Part shown: in pieces, positions 44,281 through 52,463 of the stretch
Position numbering within the stretch: the stretch's first letter is position 1
How the letters are laid out: each line of letters opens with the position of its first letter
Source: Acidaminobacter hydrogenoformans DSM 2784
GTDB lineage: Bacteria > Bacillota > Clostridia > Peptostreptococcales > Acidaminobacteraceae
Direction: 5' to 3'
Assembly: GCF_900103005.1 (NCBI RefSeq)
Contig: NZ_FMWL01000007.1
Location: 62,001-126,000, forward strand
Length of the DNA: 64,000 bases
Notes under the pieces: model-generated
What the model saw: only the letters and a program-made list of their open reading frames with translations
Told to the model about the DNA's origin: nothing
Databases searched by the model: none
Position numbers and translations under genes: made by a program

Positions 44281-44808
44281 ATGCTGACAGACTATGCCTA
44301 CACGCTCCCCATGATCTTTCTGGTAATTTTCGTCGAATATAAGAAAAAGCTATTCCTGCGAGAGGCGAGTATGAAGGATGTGACCGTCCGCAACATTAAA
44401 CCAAATCTAATCCGCTTAAAAACCTATGCGTATTATGTTTTTGCTTTGTTATTCACTTTGCTATACAAAGACGCTGCTGTGGCAGTTCGAGAAAATGTCG
44501 ATCCAAGGTTTATTGGACCGCTGATTTCGTCCTTTGTTCTGATCTTTATGGTGGTGTCGCTGTTCCTGCTTAGAATTAATAAGGACTTCTATATCAAAGA
44601 GAATGTGATCCATTTCTTTTACAAAGGTAATGTGCGCGTTCCTGAAGGGGTTAAAGCTGAAGAACTATCAACCGGAAAAGACTATACAACCGTTCGTCTG
44701 TTGGAAAATTCGGGGCTGGTTGAGAAGCAAGACAGAATAAAATTACATGTTTACAGCGAAAATAGAGCGCTGTTCTATCAATACATTTCACACACTGCGA
44801 GGTCATGA
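44281..44808 (+). CDS. small membrane protein of unknown function
   Basis: A 175-residue protein with three hydrophobic segments (about 8-19, 49-62, 78-99) and a soluble, mostly beta C-terminal part. I do not recognise the family. ATG 44281 follows TGGAGGTCGAGAA. The stop overlaps the start of the next gene (ATGA at 44805-44808), so the two unknown proteins are made together. A transporter accessory or PH-like membrane protein is possible but not supported by a motif. Confidence 0.7.
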   Translation: MLTDYAYTLPMIFLVIFVEYKKKLFLREASMKDVTVRNIKPNLIRLKTYAYYVFALLFTLLYKDAAVAVRENVDPRFIGPLISSFVLIFMVVSLFLLRINKDFYIKENVIHFFYKGNVRVPEGVKAEELSTGKDYTTVRLLENSGLVEKQDRIKLHVYSENRALFYQYISHTARS

Positions 44809-46313
44809 TGGCAACCTTTTTTGAAAGATATCAGAAACTGAATATTGACGGCTCTAAAGTTGGCTTGGCCCGAGGTGATGGCGAAAGTCACTACTTCTGT
44901 ACGCCCAAAGGCGCAAAAGTGATTGGCTGGGCGGGTGCCGATGGGATCCACTACTGCCTCGTGCGCGGTTTCGGCAACATGGTGTTTGCCGTCAACCCTA
45001 TGAGTACTCCGGGAAACTATGTGCATCCGGTGGCGAAAAATTTTAAGGACTTCCTGCGGCTCTTATTGGCATGTGGCGATACAGCGGTATTGGATCAGGC
45101 CAGTTACATGGATCAGACACAGTTTGATGCCTTTTTGCAGGACAATCCTTTCACCGCTGAGCAGCTGGCGTTTCTGGATGTCATCAGGGATGATCTGCGG
45201 CTCGACCCTATGGACGAACCGTATGCCTATATAAAAGCCCTGCAAGCAAATTTTGATTACAGACGCATCAAATATTCGGAGAATTACTATGAGTGGGTTC
45301 CGGCAGAGCCAAAGCTCCCCGAATGGAAAGTCTACTTTGAAGGCAACTTTTGGGGGCATCATGGCCGCGAAAGAGCCGGCAAGGAAATTGCCCTGAATAA
45401 ACAGTTTGTCTGGGGCGAAGAAGTTTGGCAGATCCCGGCAATGTACAGCTGCAGTAAGGGCATAGTCATTGACTTTTGTGCGCAGGTTCCGGCTGAGCGA
45501 ATCCGTTCCTTTGTGGACAAGTATCAGCTCTCTGTTGAGAATGATGGCGCTGACTTTTCAGAGGTTCAGCGGATGCAAATTGACGCAGAAAACCCGCTGA
45601 GCATTCATGTGAACCCAAAAATTGTGCTGAACGGCACAGTCGTGTCAATGGCCCATGGCAGTGGCGTGTCGTGGAATCCCTGCTTTCCGGAGGATAGCGA
45701 TCTTGTGGCAAAAAGTGTGATTCAGCATTACGGTTTAGATCCTGCTTGTGGCTGGGCTATCTGGCGCTATGCTTTTCCCTGGATGACGAAACGTAAGCCC
45801 TTGATCAAGGCGCTTGGCGCAAAACTCTCCCAGGAGCCTGCTACAATAATGGGGCCGCTTTTCAATGTATCAGAACCTGGTGAACGCCTTGTGTTCACAC
45901 ACCCGAGCACCGGTGTACTGCATACACTTACGGTCGAGGCCTATGAAAGACAGACTGTTGAACGTGAGCATTTTGGCTGCCAAAATCATGAATTTCCAAC
46001 GCATTTTAACATTATGACTTACTCACTCACGCCTGCTTTAACTGAGAGTGCCTTCTCAGTTGCTGATTGCGACCGTTCCGACCGACCCAGGCAGAAGCGC
46101 GGAGGCCTCAACGAGCCACTGGCAGACAATAGCGCGTCTATAGGGATTATTGGCGGCGCAGATGGTCCTGCTGCCATTTGTTTAGGCAGCAGTTCCCAGA
46201 GTAAGTCACGCACAGCCTGCTCTGCGTTACGCTTTGAACCTGTAGACGAGGTGGCGTGGCAGTTGGTATTTTATGAAAAAAGGCGCGAGGATGTGATGGT
46301 GGCGTTGTTGTGA
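44805..46313 (+). CDS. unknown protein with an isolated GIIGGADGP motif
   Basis: A 502-residue soluble protein without a recognised domain. The N-terminal 110 residues (FFCTPKGAKVIGWAGADGIHYC, FAVNPM) resemble a binding or enzymatic module; residues 150-330 are rich in Trp, Tyr and Pro. Near the C-terminus, after a low-complexity region rich in Ser, Asp and Arg, residues 443-462 read SASIGIIGGADGPAAICLGS. IIGGADGP is a hallmark of the beta subunit of Na+-translocating decarboxylases (OadB/GcdB), where it lies in the membrane, yet this protein has no membrane segments. Translation is coupled to the membrane protein before it. Confidence 0.7.
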   Translation: MMATFFERYQKLNIDGSKVGLARGDGESHYFCTPKGAKVIGWAGADGIHYCLVRGFGNMVFAVNPMSTPGNYVHPVAKNFKDFLRLLLACGDTAVLDQASYMDQTQFDAFLQDNPFTAEQLAFLDVIRDDLRLDPMDEPYAYIKALQANFDYRRIKYSENYYEWVPAEPKLPEWKVYFEGNFWGHHGRERAGKEIALNKQFVWGEEVWQIPAMYSCSKGIVIDFCAQVPAERIRSFVDKYQLSVENDGADFSEVQRMQIDAENPLSIHVNPKIVLNGTVVSMAHGSGVSWNPCFPEDSDLVAKSVIQHYGLDPACGWAIWRYAFPWMTKRKPLIKALGAKLSQEPATIMGPLFNVSEPGERLVFTHPSTGVLHTLTVEAYERQTVEREHFGCQNHEFPTHFNIMTYSLTPALTESAFSVADCDRSDRPRQKRGGLNEPLADNSASIGIIGGADGPAAICLGSSSQSKSRTACSALRFEPVDEVAWQLVFYEKRREDVMVALL

Positions 46314-46491
46314 ACTTAAAACTCAGAGGTAATGAGGATGACAGTTAGCTGCTAATCAGCAGTATTGACACTTAGACGTTTTGTAAGAGAATGAATTAGG
46401 TGATATAATATCCATGTAGAGAAACACTGAAGAATTCAATTCCTGGAGCGGAATGCAAAAGCAGTAAAAGTCTTAATTGAGGAGGTCAACA

Positions 46492-46794
46492 ATGAATTCT
46501 ATTGATGAAATAATGAATGCGTTGAACTCTAATATGAGCTCTATCAAGAAATTCCACGTGAAGAAAATCGGGGTATTCGGTTCATTTGTACGTGGCGAGC
46601 AGACTGATACCAGCGATATTGATATATTGGTCGAATTTGAAGATAACCAGGAAACACTTGATAATTACATGGATTTGAAATTTTATCTTGAGGATCTCTT
46701 TGCGAGACGCGTTGACGTAGTTATATCAAGCGTGATTAAAGAAGTGTTAAAAAAATCGATCGTGGAGAGTGTGAAATATGCAAAGGGAGCTTAA
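46492..46794 (+). CDS. mntA: MntA-like nucleotidyltransferase antitoxin
   Basis: A 100-residue minimal nucleotidyltransferase. IGVFGSFVRGEQTDTSDIDILVEF (about 25-48) holds the GSFxRG and DxD motifs. In MntA-HepT systems such a protein transfers AMP to the HepT toxin and silences it. ATG 46492 has GAGGAGG upstream; an in-frame start at 46477 lies ahead of this site. It overlaps the hepT start by 17 nt. The pair is AT-rich compared with its surroundings, pointing to horizontal acquisition. Confidence 0.9.
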   Translation: MNSIDEIMNALNSNMSSIKKFHVKKIGVFGSFVRGEQTDTSDIDILVEFEDNQETLDNYMDLKFYLEDLFARRVDVVISSVIKEVLKKSIVESVKYAKGA

Positions 46795-47119
46795 AGCATA
46801 CTTTGAGGACACGTTAAACGCGATTGAAAAAATTGAGAGATACACATCAGGGATGAGCAAAGAAGATTTAAACCATAATGATATGGTTTTAGATGCTGTC
46901 GTAAGAAATTTAGAAATTATTGGTGAAGCGGTTAAGAAAATCCCAATTGAAGTTAGGGTGGAGTATTGTGATATTCCGTGGAGAAAAATTGCGGGGCTGA
47001 GGGACATACTCATTCATGAATATTTCGGAATTAACATCAATATAATTTGGGATGTTGTAGAAAATAAATTAAGTCCATTAAAGAAGACTATGACGGAATT
47101 GCTAAATGATTATTCATAA
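46778..47119 (+). CDS. hepT: HepT-like (DUF86) ribonuclease toxin
   Basis: A 113-residue helical protein with the RxxxxHxY catalytic motif of HEPN-family RNases in LRDILIHEYFGI (about 82-93). VVRNLEIIGEAVKKIP (near 46) is the conserved helix of DUF86. As the toxin of a type VII toxin-antitoxin pair it cleaves RNA until modified by the MntA-like partner encoded just before it. The tyrosine of HEY is the AMP acceptor in characterised systems. Confidence 0.9.
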   Translation: MQRELKAYFEDTLNAIEKIERYTSGMSKEDLNHNDMVLDAVVRNLEIIGEAVKKIPIEVRVEYCDIPWRKIAGLRDILIHEYFGININIIWDVVENKLSPLKKTMTELLNDYS

Positions 47120-47334
47120 ATAAGACTAAAAAAATCAATTTTGGTGAATTTGAATATTATCCAATGAAAAACCAAAAATTGTGTCCCCACCACCAGACCG
47201 TTCCGTAGTCGCGACCTTCGTAAGCGGCTCGCAAACGCAGGGCGTATGACAGGGAATAGTCTCATCCGATGAGTGAACTATCTAATGAAAAAAGACCATG
47301 ACACCGTCATGATCTTTTTTTATGCCCAAACTTA
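47120..47334. other. spacer after hepT
   Basis: A GC-richer stretch (about 47175-47280) between AT-rich flanks, with a small hairpin CTCAT-CCG-ATGAG at 47261-47273. It may be debris of the event that brought in the toxin-antitoxin pair. No gene was recognised. Confidence 0.35.
47288..47320. terminator. bidirectional terminator between hepT and the SLH peptidase
   Basis: AAAAAAGACCATGAC pairs with GTCATGATCTTTTTT (one mismatch) around ACC; both flanks are A/T-rich. Confidence 0.8.
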
Positions 47335-48813
47335 TCACTTCATCAGCCCCAAATAATTATCCTTGGTAATGCTTCTATCATACAGAACATAGCCCGGTTC
47401 AATATTAAACTGATAATAAGACATTGTGAAATGGAGGTGTGGTCCGGTGGAGAAGCCCGTTGATCCAACGGTTCCAATTAACTGCCCGCGTTCTGCAATG
47501 TCCCCTTCTGCAACATTTAATTTATCAAGATGAAAGTAAACGCTGAACAGCCCTTCACCGTGGTCAATGACAATGGTGTTGCCGGTTAAGATCAGCGGCA
47601 TTGCCAGGGTTACCCTGCCTCTGTTGGTTGATAGGACTTCAGCGCCACGAGGCGCAGCAATGTCAATACCGGAGTGTCTGTAAGCCGTTAGAGCGCCGTT
47701 GACAGAACGCGACTCACCAAATTCAGTGGAAAGTCTGCCTATAGTTGGCAGGACAAAAGGCTCTGAATAATACTTTGTCGTTGATGACGATTCCCGCGAA
47801 GGGTTGAAATACTTGCTGTATTCGGCGTAAGCTTCATCGTTTCTTGTGCTGGATTCAATGCTGGGATCCACCGTCAGCTTTTGTACTCTGAAATCCCTTG
47901 AAACGATTTCAATAGTTTTTGTTGTAATGACGCCTGTTTCAGAATGAGTAAATTCAAGGCTGTGTTTGCCAGGTGCTGTACTGTAGTTGGTTGGGATAAC
48001 CCCTTGGATCACGCTGTCATGATGATACCATTTGAAATCTGAATACAAGTCTTGAACCAGTGATAGTTCAGAAGGGCTGTCTGCATGATATACAGATAGC
48101 TTTAGTACATCCCCCTGTATGAGTTTGTTTTTTGAAAGCACAATATTCAGGGGGAGATTGTCATCTGTGATAATGCCCAGCTTTACGAGCAGTTTATAGG
48201 ACAATACTGCAGCCTGTGCCCGGCTGGCATATTGTTTAGGTGCAAAGCTGCCATCCGGATAACCGGATATAAAATCCAGTGCAACGGACGCAGTGGCGTT
48301 CTCGTAATAACGGGGGGATACTGTCCCAAGGTCACTCAATCTCGAGCTTGCTGCATTGAGGACTATAGGATCCAGCAGTCTTCCGGAGTTAATGTAGGCA
48401 TTGACGACAATACTGGCCATTTCTTCTCTTGATATGTTCATGTTAAAGGTGGCGTCATCCATATTCCCGTATTCATTCGGGAGGATGAGACCGCCTTCAA
48501 GAGCCGCTTCAATAAAGGGCTGTCCCCAGTACTCACCTTGTAATGGACTGCGTAAATTAATCCCTTGTGAATTGACAATGATTGCAATAAACTCAATTCT
48601 TTTAATAGTGTCATTGGGTTTGAAGGTGCCGTCCGGATAACCAGAAACCGCATTGTATTTTGAAACCATTTCGACATAGGACTTTGCCCAGTGGTTCTCA
48701 ATGTCGCAAAAATTCGCCGCAATGGAGGATGCTCCGGCAGTTAAAGTGGATCCAGCAATAACCGCAATAGTCAGAATCAAAGTGAAGATTTGATTTTTAT
48801 AGTTATATGACAT
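47335..48813 (-). CDS. SLH-domain surface protein with M23 peptidase domain
   Basis: A 492-residue exported protein. The signal peptide covers about residues 1-30. SLH repeats (about 35-230) are seen in DIENHWAKSYVEMVSKYNAVSGYPDGTFKPNDTIKR and ALDFISGYPDGSFAPKQYASRAQAAVL, which anchor proteins to wall polymers. The C-terminal LytM/M23 domain (about 360-475) has the zinc ligands in RHSGIDIA and GPHLHFTM, so a glycyl or D-amino-acid peptide bond in peptidoglycan is the likely substrate. ATG 48813 has AAAGGAGG upstream. It may act in wall remodelling. Confidence 0.9.
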   Translation of the reverse strand: MSYNYKNQIFTLILTIAVIAGSTLTAGASSIAANFCDIENHWAKSYVEMVSKYNAVSGYPDGTFKPNDTIKRIEFIAIIVNSQGINLRSPLQGEYWGQPFIEAALEGGLILPNEYGNMDDATFNMNISREEMASIVVNAYINSGRLLDPIVLNAASSRLSDLGTVSPRYYENATASVALDFISGYPDGSFAPKQYASRAQAAVLSYKLLVKLGIITDDNLPLNIVLSKNKLIQGDVLKLSVYHADSPSELSLVQDLYSDFKWYHHDSVIQGVIPTNYSTAPGKHSLEFTHSETGVITTKTIEIVSRDFRVQKLTVDPSIESSTRNDEAYAEYSKYFNPSRESSSTTKYYSEPFVLPTIGRLSTEFGESRSVNGALTAYRHSGIDIAAPRGAEVLSTNRGRVTLAMPLILTGNTIVIDHGEGLFSVYFHLDKLNVAEGDIAERGQLIGTVGSTGFSTGPHLHFTMSYYQFNIEPGYVLYDRSITKDNYLGLMK

Positions 48814-48885
48814 TTGTTGTCCTCCTTTCATAGAGGTTCAGAATGTATTTTTCAACATATTCAGGATAACTTGATTAAATAGCCG

Positions 48886-48917
48886 CGCACACCCGTGACT
48901 TCAGTCGTGGGTGTGCG
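48886..48917. repeat. IS200/IS605-end-like hairpin, possible remnant
   Basis: CGCACACCCGTGACT and AGTCGTGGGTGTGCG pair over 15 bp (two wobbles) around TC. The core CCCGTGACTTCAGTCGTGGG is like the terminal hairpins of IS200/IS605 elements, but no tnpA or tnpB is nearby. Confidence 0.4.
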
Positions 48918-48939
48918 GTGTCTTATGTATACTTATGAA

Positions 48940-49689
48940 TTATATGTATTTGGAAGTTGTTGGAGATTCGTAATGTGTGGTTTTTTTGCATACGGATACA
49001 GGGTTAAAAATCGCATCAAAAAATGGATCCTGAATAACAAGGGTAAATTGATTTTTCTTATAATCCAACAGCCCTTCACGTTTTAATTTACTTAATTCAT
49101 TCGAAAGGGCACTGCGGTTAACACAGAGAAATGAAGCCATTTCTTCACGTGTGAACGGAATGGTAAAGCTAGGTGTGTTTTGTCTGCGAGCTTGCATTGA
49201 AAGATAGGTCATCAACCTGCCGCGCAAGCTATTTTGAGACAGTATAGCGTTTCTGTAATAATTTCGCATGTTAATTTGTGAGATATGCGTGAGTAAGTGG
49301 CTAACAATTTTACTCCGCTCTGATTCGATGATATTCCCGGGCTCTAAGAATAAAGAAGCAGGGAAAAAGATCACTTTTGACGCAGTTGCTGAGAGTACAG
49401 AATACGGAGCCTTCTTTGTTTTAGTACAAATGAGATCACATCCCAGAATATATGAAGGGAGCAGTTTGTCAACAAGGCTGATGCTACCATCGTAGAAGAC
49501 TTGTATTGTGTGCAAATTGCCCTCCAAAATGATACCTATGCTATTTATTGGTTTTAAGAGCTCAATGACACATTCCTTAGGATTGAAACTTCTAATATTG
49601 GAATGCGGCATTAATGAGTGTTTTATAGTTGAAGATGATAGATCCTGAAAAAGTTTCGTTTGAGTTAAAATTGTAATAATATCTTCCAA
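48940..49689 (-). CDS. Crp/Fnr-family regulator of the adjacent ABC transporter
   Basis: A 249-residue protein with an N-terminal cyclic-nucleotide-binding-like domain (about 10-130) and a C-terminal Crp helix-turn-helix (FTREEMASFLCVNRSALSNELSKLKREGLL, about 178-207). No N-terminal cysteine cluster like that of Fnr is seen. The start is TTG 49689 with AGGAGG nine bases upstream. It is divergent from a substrate-binding protein gene with a 26-bp palindrome in between, so it is the probable regulator of that cluster. Confidence 0.88.
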   Translation of the reverse strand: MEDIITILTQTKLFQDLSSSTIKHSLMPHSNIRSFNPKECVIELLKPINSIGIILEGNLHTIQVFYDGSISLVDKLLPSYILGCDLICTKTKKAPYSVLSATASKVIFFPASLFLEPGNIIESERSKIVSHLLTHISQINMRNYYRNAILSQNSLRGRLMTYLSMQARRQNTPSFTIPFTREEMASFLCVNRSALSNELSKLKREGLLDYKKNQFTLVIQDPFFDAIFNPVSVCKKTTHYESPTTSKYI

Positions 49690-49742
49690 CGGTTCTTACC
49701 TCCTCCCCAAATCATTGAGCATGGTTTAATTAAATTTATCAG

Positions 49743-49768
49743 AAGTATGTTGTTTAAACAACATACTT
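49743..49768. promoter_or_regulatory. 26-bp perfect palindrome, likely Crp/Fnr operator
   Basis: A perfect palindrome centred on TTTAAA with arms AAGTATGTTG/CAACATACTT lies in the divergent region between the regulator gene and the ABC transporter operon. Size, symmetry and position fit a Crp/Fnr dimer site, and its reach to the start codon at 49824 is typical for control of that promoter. Confidence 0.75.
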
Positions 49769-49823
49769 TATTGTTTTTCTCCTGTATTGTTGAAACTGAT
49801 GGGATGACAAGGAGGTTTTTTTT

Positions 49824-50888
49824 ATGTTTAGTTCAAAAATATATAGTGTTTTTAAAAAAACTATATTTTTATCAATTTTCGTATTAATAGCCGGGAATGC
49901 TTTAACCGGATGCTCTCAAAGCACAGCACCAAAAGAAAGTGCTTCTGCACAAAATGCGACATCTGAAAAAGATATCAGCCTAGATGTTGCGGTAGAGTAT
50001 ACTGACCACGCAGCCGCTTTCTATTATGCCCAGGGCAAAAATCTTTTTTCTGGGACTGGAATAAAAATTAATGATGTCAAAGTATATGCCAGCGGCGTAG
50101 GAGTGGCAGCAGCCTTTACCAAAGGCGGATTTGATGTCAGTTATATGTGCTTGGTCCCTGCGATTTTTACTTATGCCAATGGGGGTGTTCCTATAAAAAT
50201 TATTGCTGGTACCCATAAGAACGGTTATGGGCTGATAGTAAATAGTGCTAAAATCCAAGAACTAAGCGATCTTGAAAAGACAGGAATCAAAATAGCCAAT
50301 GGTCCCGAGGGAACCTCGACAGATTTTTTGCAAAAGCTATTAATTGAAAATAAAAATATAGATTCTGAAAAAATTATGTCCAATACGGTACGGATGAATG
50401 CGGCTAAACAGCTTATGGCCCTGCGTAGCGGGAAAGTCGATGCCATCTTTGTTCCCGAACATTTTGCAACGTTGGCCGCTTCTTTCCCCAGCATGAAAAT
50501 GCTCCTGAAAAGCACTGACATATGGCCAGATATGCAGGGAAGCGTACTTGTGGTGACTGAGGAGTTGTTAAAGAATCAGCCAGAGACTGTAGAAAAATTG
50601 AAAGAAATCAATAAAAATAGCATTCAGCTCATGAATGAAAATCCGCAGGCCGCGGCTGAGATAGTAGCCCAAAATTTAAATATTAACCAAATGATGGTCA
50701 AAGAAGAGACGCAAAGTCCGGAAGCAAACCTGGAAGTAACCTCAGAAATCGCTGCTGCTTCAATGAATAATTTAATAATGACACCGGAGATCAGCATAGA
50801 AGAGGTGCAAGCCGTTATAGACAAGATGTACGCTATGGGCTATTTAACGAAATCTTTTGACGCAAAAGAAATTATGGCAGTTGATTGA
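49824..50888 (+). CDS. ABC transporter substrate-binding lipoprotein, NMT1/SsuA-like
   Basis: A 354-residue exported protein: signal segment up to lipobox ALTGC (Cys near 30), then a periplasmic-binding fold of the NMT1/THI5/SsuA type (DVAVEYTDHAAAFYYAQGKNLFSGTGIKI, then GGFDVSYMCLVPAIFTYANGGVPIKIIAG). The family binds nitrate, taurine, aliphatic sulfonates, thiamine precursors and other organic solutes. AAGGAGG lies before ATG 49824. It opens an operon with permease, ATPase and a DUF364 protein. Confidence 0.9.
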   Translation: MFSSKIYSVFKKTIFLSIFVLIAGNALTGCSQSTAPKESASAQNATSEKDISLDVAVEYTDHAAAFYYAQGKNLFSGTGIKINDVKVYASGVGVAAAFTKGGFDVSYMCLVPAIFTYANGGVPIKIIAGTHKNGYGLIVNSAKIQELSDLEKTGIKIANGPEGTSTDFLQKLLIENKNIDSEKIMSNTVRMNAAKQLMALRSGKVDAIFVPEHFATLAASFPSMKMLLKSTDIWPDMQGSVLVVTEELLKNQPETVEKLKEINKNSIQLMNENPQAAAEIVAQNLNINQMMVKEETQSPEANLEVTSEIAAASMNNLIMTPEISIEEVQAVIDKMYAMGYLTKSFDAKEIMAVD

Positions 50889-50910
50889 GGATAAGGGTGA
50901 TCAGCTAGAG

Positions 50911-51663
50911 ATGAAGCAAAATATATTAAAAAATAACTTATTACATCTTTTGCCCATTACATTATTTCTTGTCCTATGGGAAATAGCGGGACAGACTGCC
51001 CAAACACCTTTGTTTCCGCCATTGAGCAAAGTTATAGAAGCATTTGGTTCACTCTTGCGTAATGGTATGTTTCTTAAAGGTATAGTGGCAAGTTTTGGAA
51101 GAGTCCTTATCGGCTATATTCTTGGGAGCTCGGCCGGCTTGTTTGTTGGGATCATAATGGGTGTTAATAAAACGGCAGAGCGCAGTCTAAGACCGCTGAT
51201 CAGCATTCTGTTTCCTATCCCGACTTTAGGATGGCTTCCGTTGTTAATGTTGTGGATTGGCATCAATGAGGCATTACCGGTTGCCCTTATCTTCATCTGT
51301 GCTTTCTTTCCGGTTTCCTACAATACTTTGACCGGAATAAAAGAGGTGAAAGAGGAATATATTAAAGCCGCTCGTACGCTTGGAGCATCTTCTTGGTATA
51401 CCCTTTGGCATGTCATACTGCCAATGGCTTCTCCAAATATTTTTACAGGCTTGCGCCTGGAGTCGGGAATGGTATGGCGGACGGTCATTGCAGCGGAAAT
51501 GTTTGCAATACCCACAGGAATTGGAGCCCTGCTGATGAACGCGGAAAGTTTGATCCGGGTAGATGTTATTATGGTCTGTTTAGTTGTGTTATCCATAATG
51601 TGTTCAACTTTTGAGCGTTTCTTCCTGTGGCTGGAACGCAGAACAACTGGTGCCTGGAGGTAA
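50911..51663 (+). CDS. ABC transporter permease, SsuC/TauC-like
   Basis: A 250-residue membrane protein with about six membrane segments. The EAA-like loop EEYIKAARTLGASSWYTLWHVILPMASPNIFTGLR (about 148-182) is diagnostic for binding-protein-dependent permeases and contacts the ATPase. ATG 50911 is taken as start; a longer in-frame form from 50857 overlaps the previous gene. It joins the substrate-binding protein and ATPase in one operon. Confidence 0.92.
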   Translation: MKQNILKNNLLHLLPITLFLVLWEIAGQTAQTPLFPPLSKVIEAFGSLLRNGMFLKGIVASFGRVLIGYILGSSAGLFVGIIMGVNKTAERSLRPLISILFPIPTLGWLPLLMLWIGINEALPVALIFICAFFPVSYNTLTGIKEVKEEYIKAARTLGASSWYTLWHVILPMASPNIFTGLRLESGMVWRTVIAAEMFAIPTGIGALLMNAESLIRVDVIMVCLVVLSIMCSTFERFFLWLERRTTGAWR

Positions 51664-51665
51664 AA

Positions 51666-52370
51666 ATGTCATATATTAGCCTTGAAAATATTACTACACC
51701 ATACTGTTTGGAAAATGTAAATCTGAATATTGAAGCTGGTGAAATCATGGCGGTGCTGGGTTTTACCGGTGCGGGCAAGAGCACGCTGCTCAATGTGATT
51801 GCAGGTTTGACTGAATACAAGGGTGACGTTTATTTCAATCAAAATAACATGAACCACATACGTACAGAAAGGCGTAATGTAGGTTATCTGCTTCAGGATA
51901 TTTATTTGTTTCCCCATCTCAATACATTCGATAATATAGCCTTTGGTTTGCGTGCCGGCGGTTATCCGGATGATGAAATAAAAGAAAAAATTGATTCAAT
52001 CTTGCATCTTTTGAATATAACCCATTTGAAAAAACGTTATCCGAAGGATCTCAGCGGTGGCGAAAAACAACGGGTTGGATTAGCAAGATCCATCATCATA
52101 GAACCTAAGATTTTGCTTCTGGATGAACCGTTGTCAAGCCTAGACCCTTCTACTGCCAGAAGCATTCGAAAAGAATTAAAAGTACTACAAAAACGTTTGA
52201 ATTTGACGATACTCTATGTTACTCATGATTTTGCTGAGGCTAAGGAACTTGCAGATAGAATTGTTGTGATAACAGAAGGCCAAATAAAGCAGTTGGGTTC
52301 TGTTCATGATATTTTTAATCTACCCGCTGAAGAGATAAGGGAGTTCATATCAGCTGCAATTTCAGTTTAA
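51666..52370 (+). CDS. ABC transporter ATP-binding protein
   Basis: A 234-residue ATPase. Walker A GFTGAGKST (near 36), signature LSGGEKQRVGLARSI (near 129), Walker B ILLLDEPLSSLDP (near 150), and H-switch VTHD (near 185) are all present. Its C-terminus lacks an extra regulatory domain. ATG 51666 has GAGGT upstream and lies two bases after the permease stop. It powers uptake of the unknown substrate. Confidence 0.94.
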   Translation: MSYISLENITTPYCLENVNLNIEAGEIMAVLGFTGAGKSTLLNVIAGLTEYKGDVYFNQNNMNHIRTERRNVGYLLQDIYLFPHLNTFDNIAFGLRAGGYPDDEIKEKIDSILHLLNITHLKKRYPKDLSGGEKQRVGLARSIIIEPKILLLDEPLSSLDPSTARSIRKELKVLQKRLNLTILYVTHDFAEAKELADRIVVITEGQIKQLGSVHDIFNLPAEEIREFISAAISV

Positions 52371-52463
52371 TATTTGCAAATTTCTTTGCTGTTTTGCGTT
52401 TGATTCAATAGAAATTCAACAACAATTTGTTAGTTATACATCAAATAAAAAAGGAGCTTAAAC

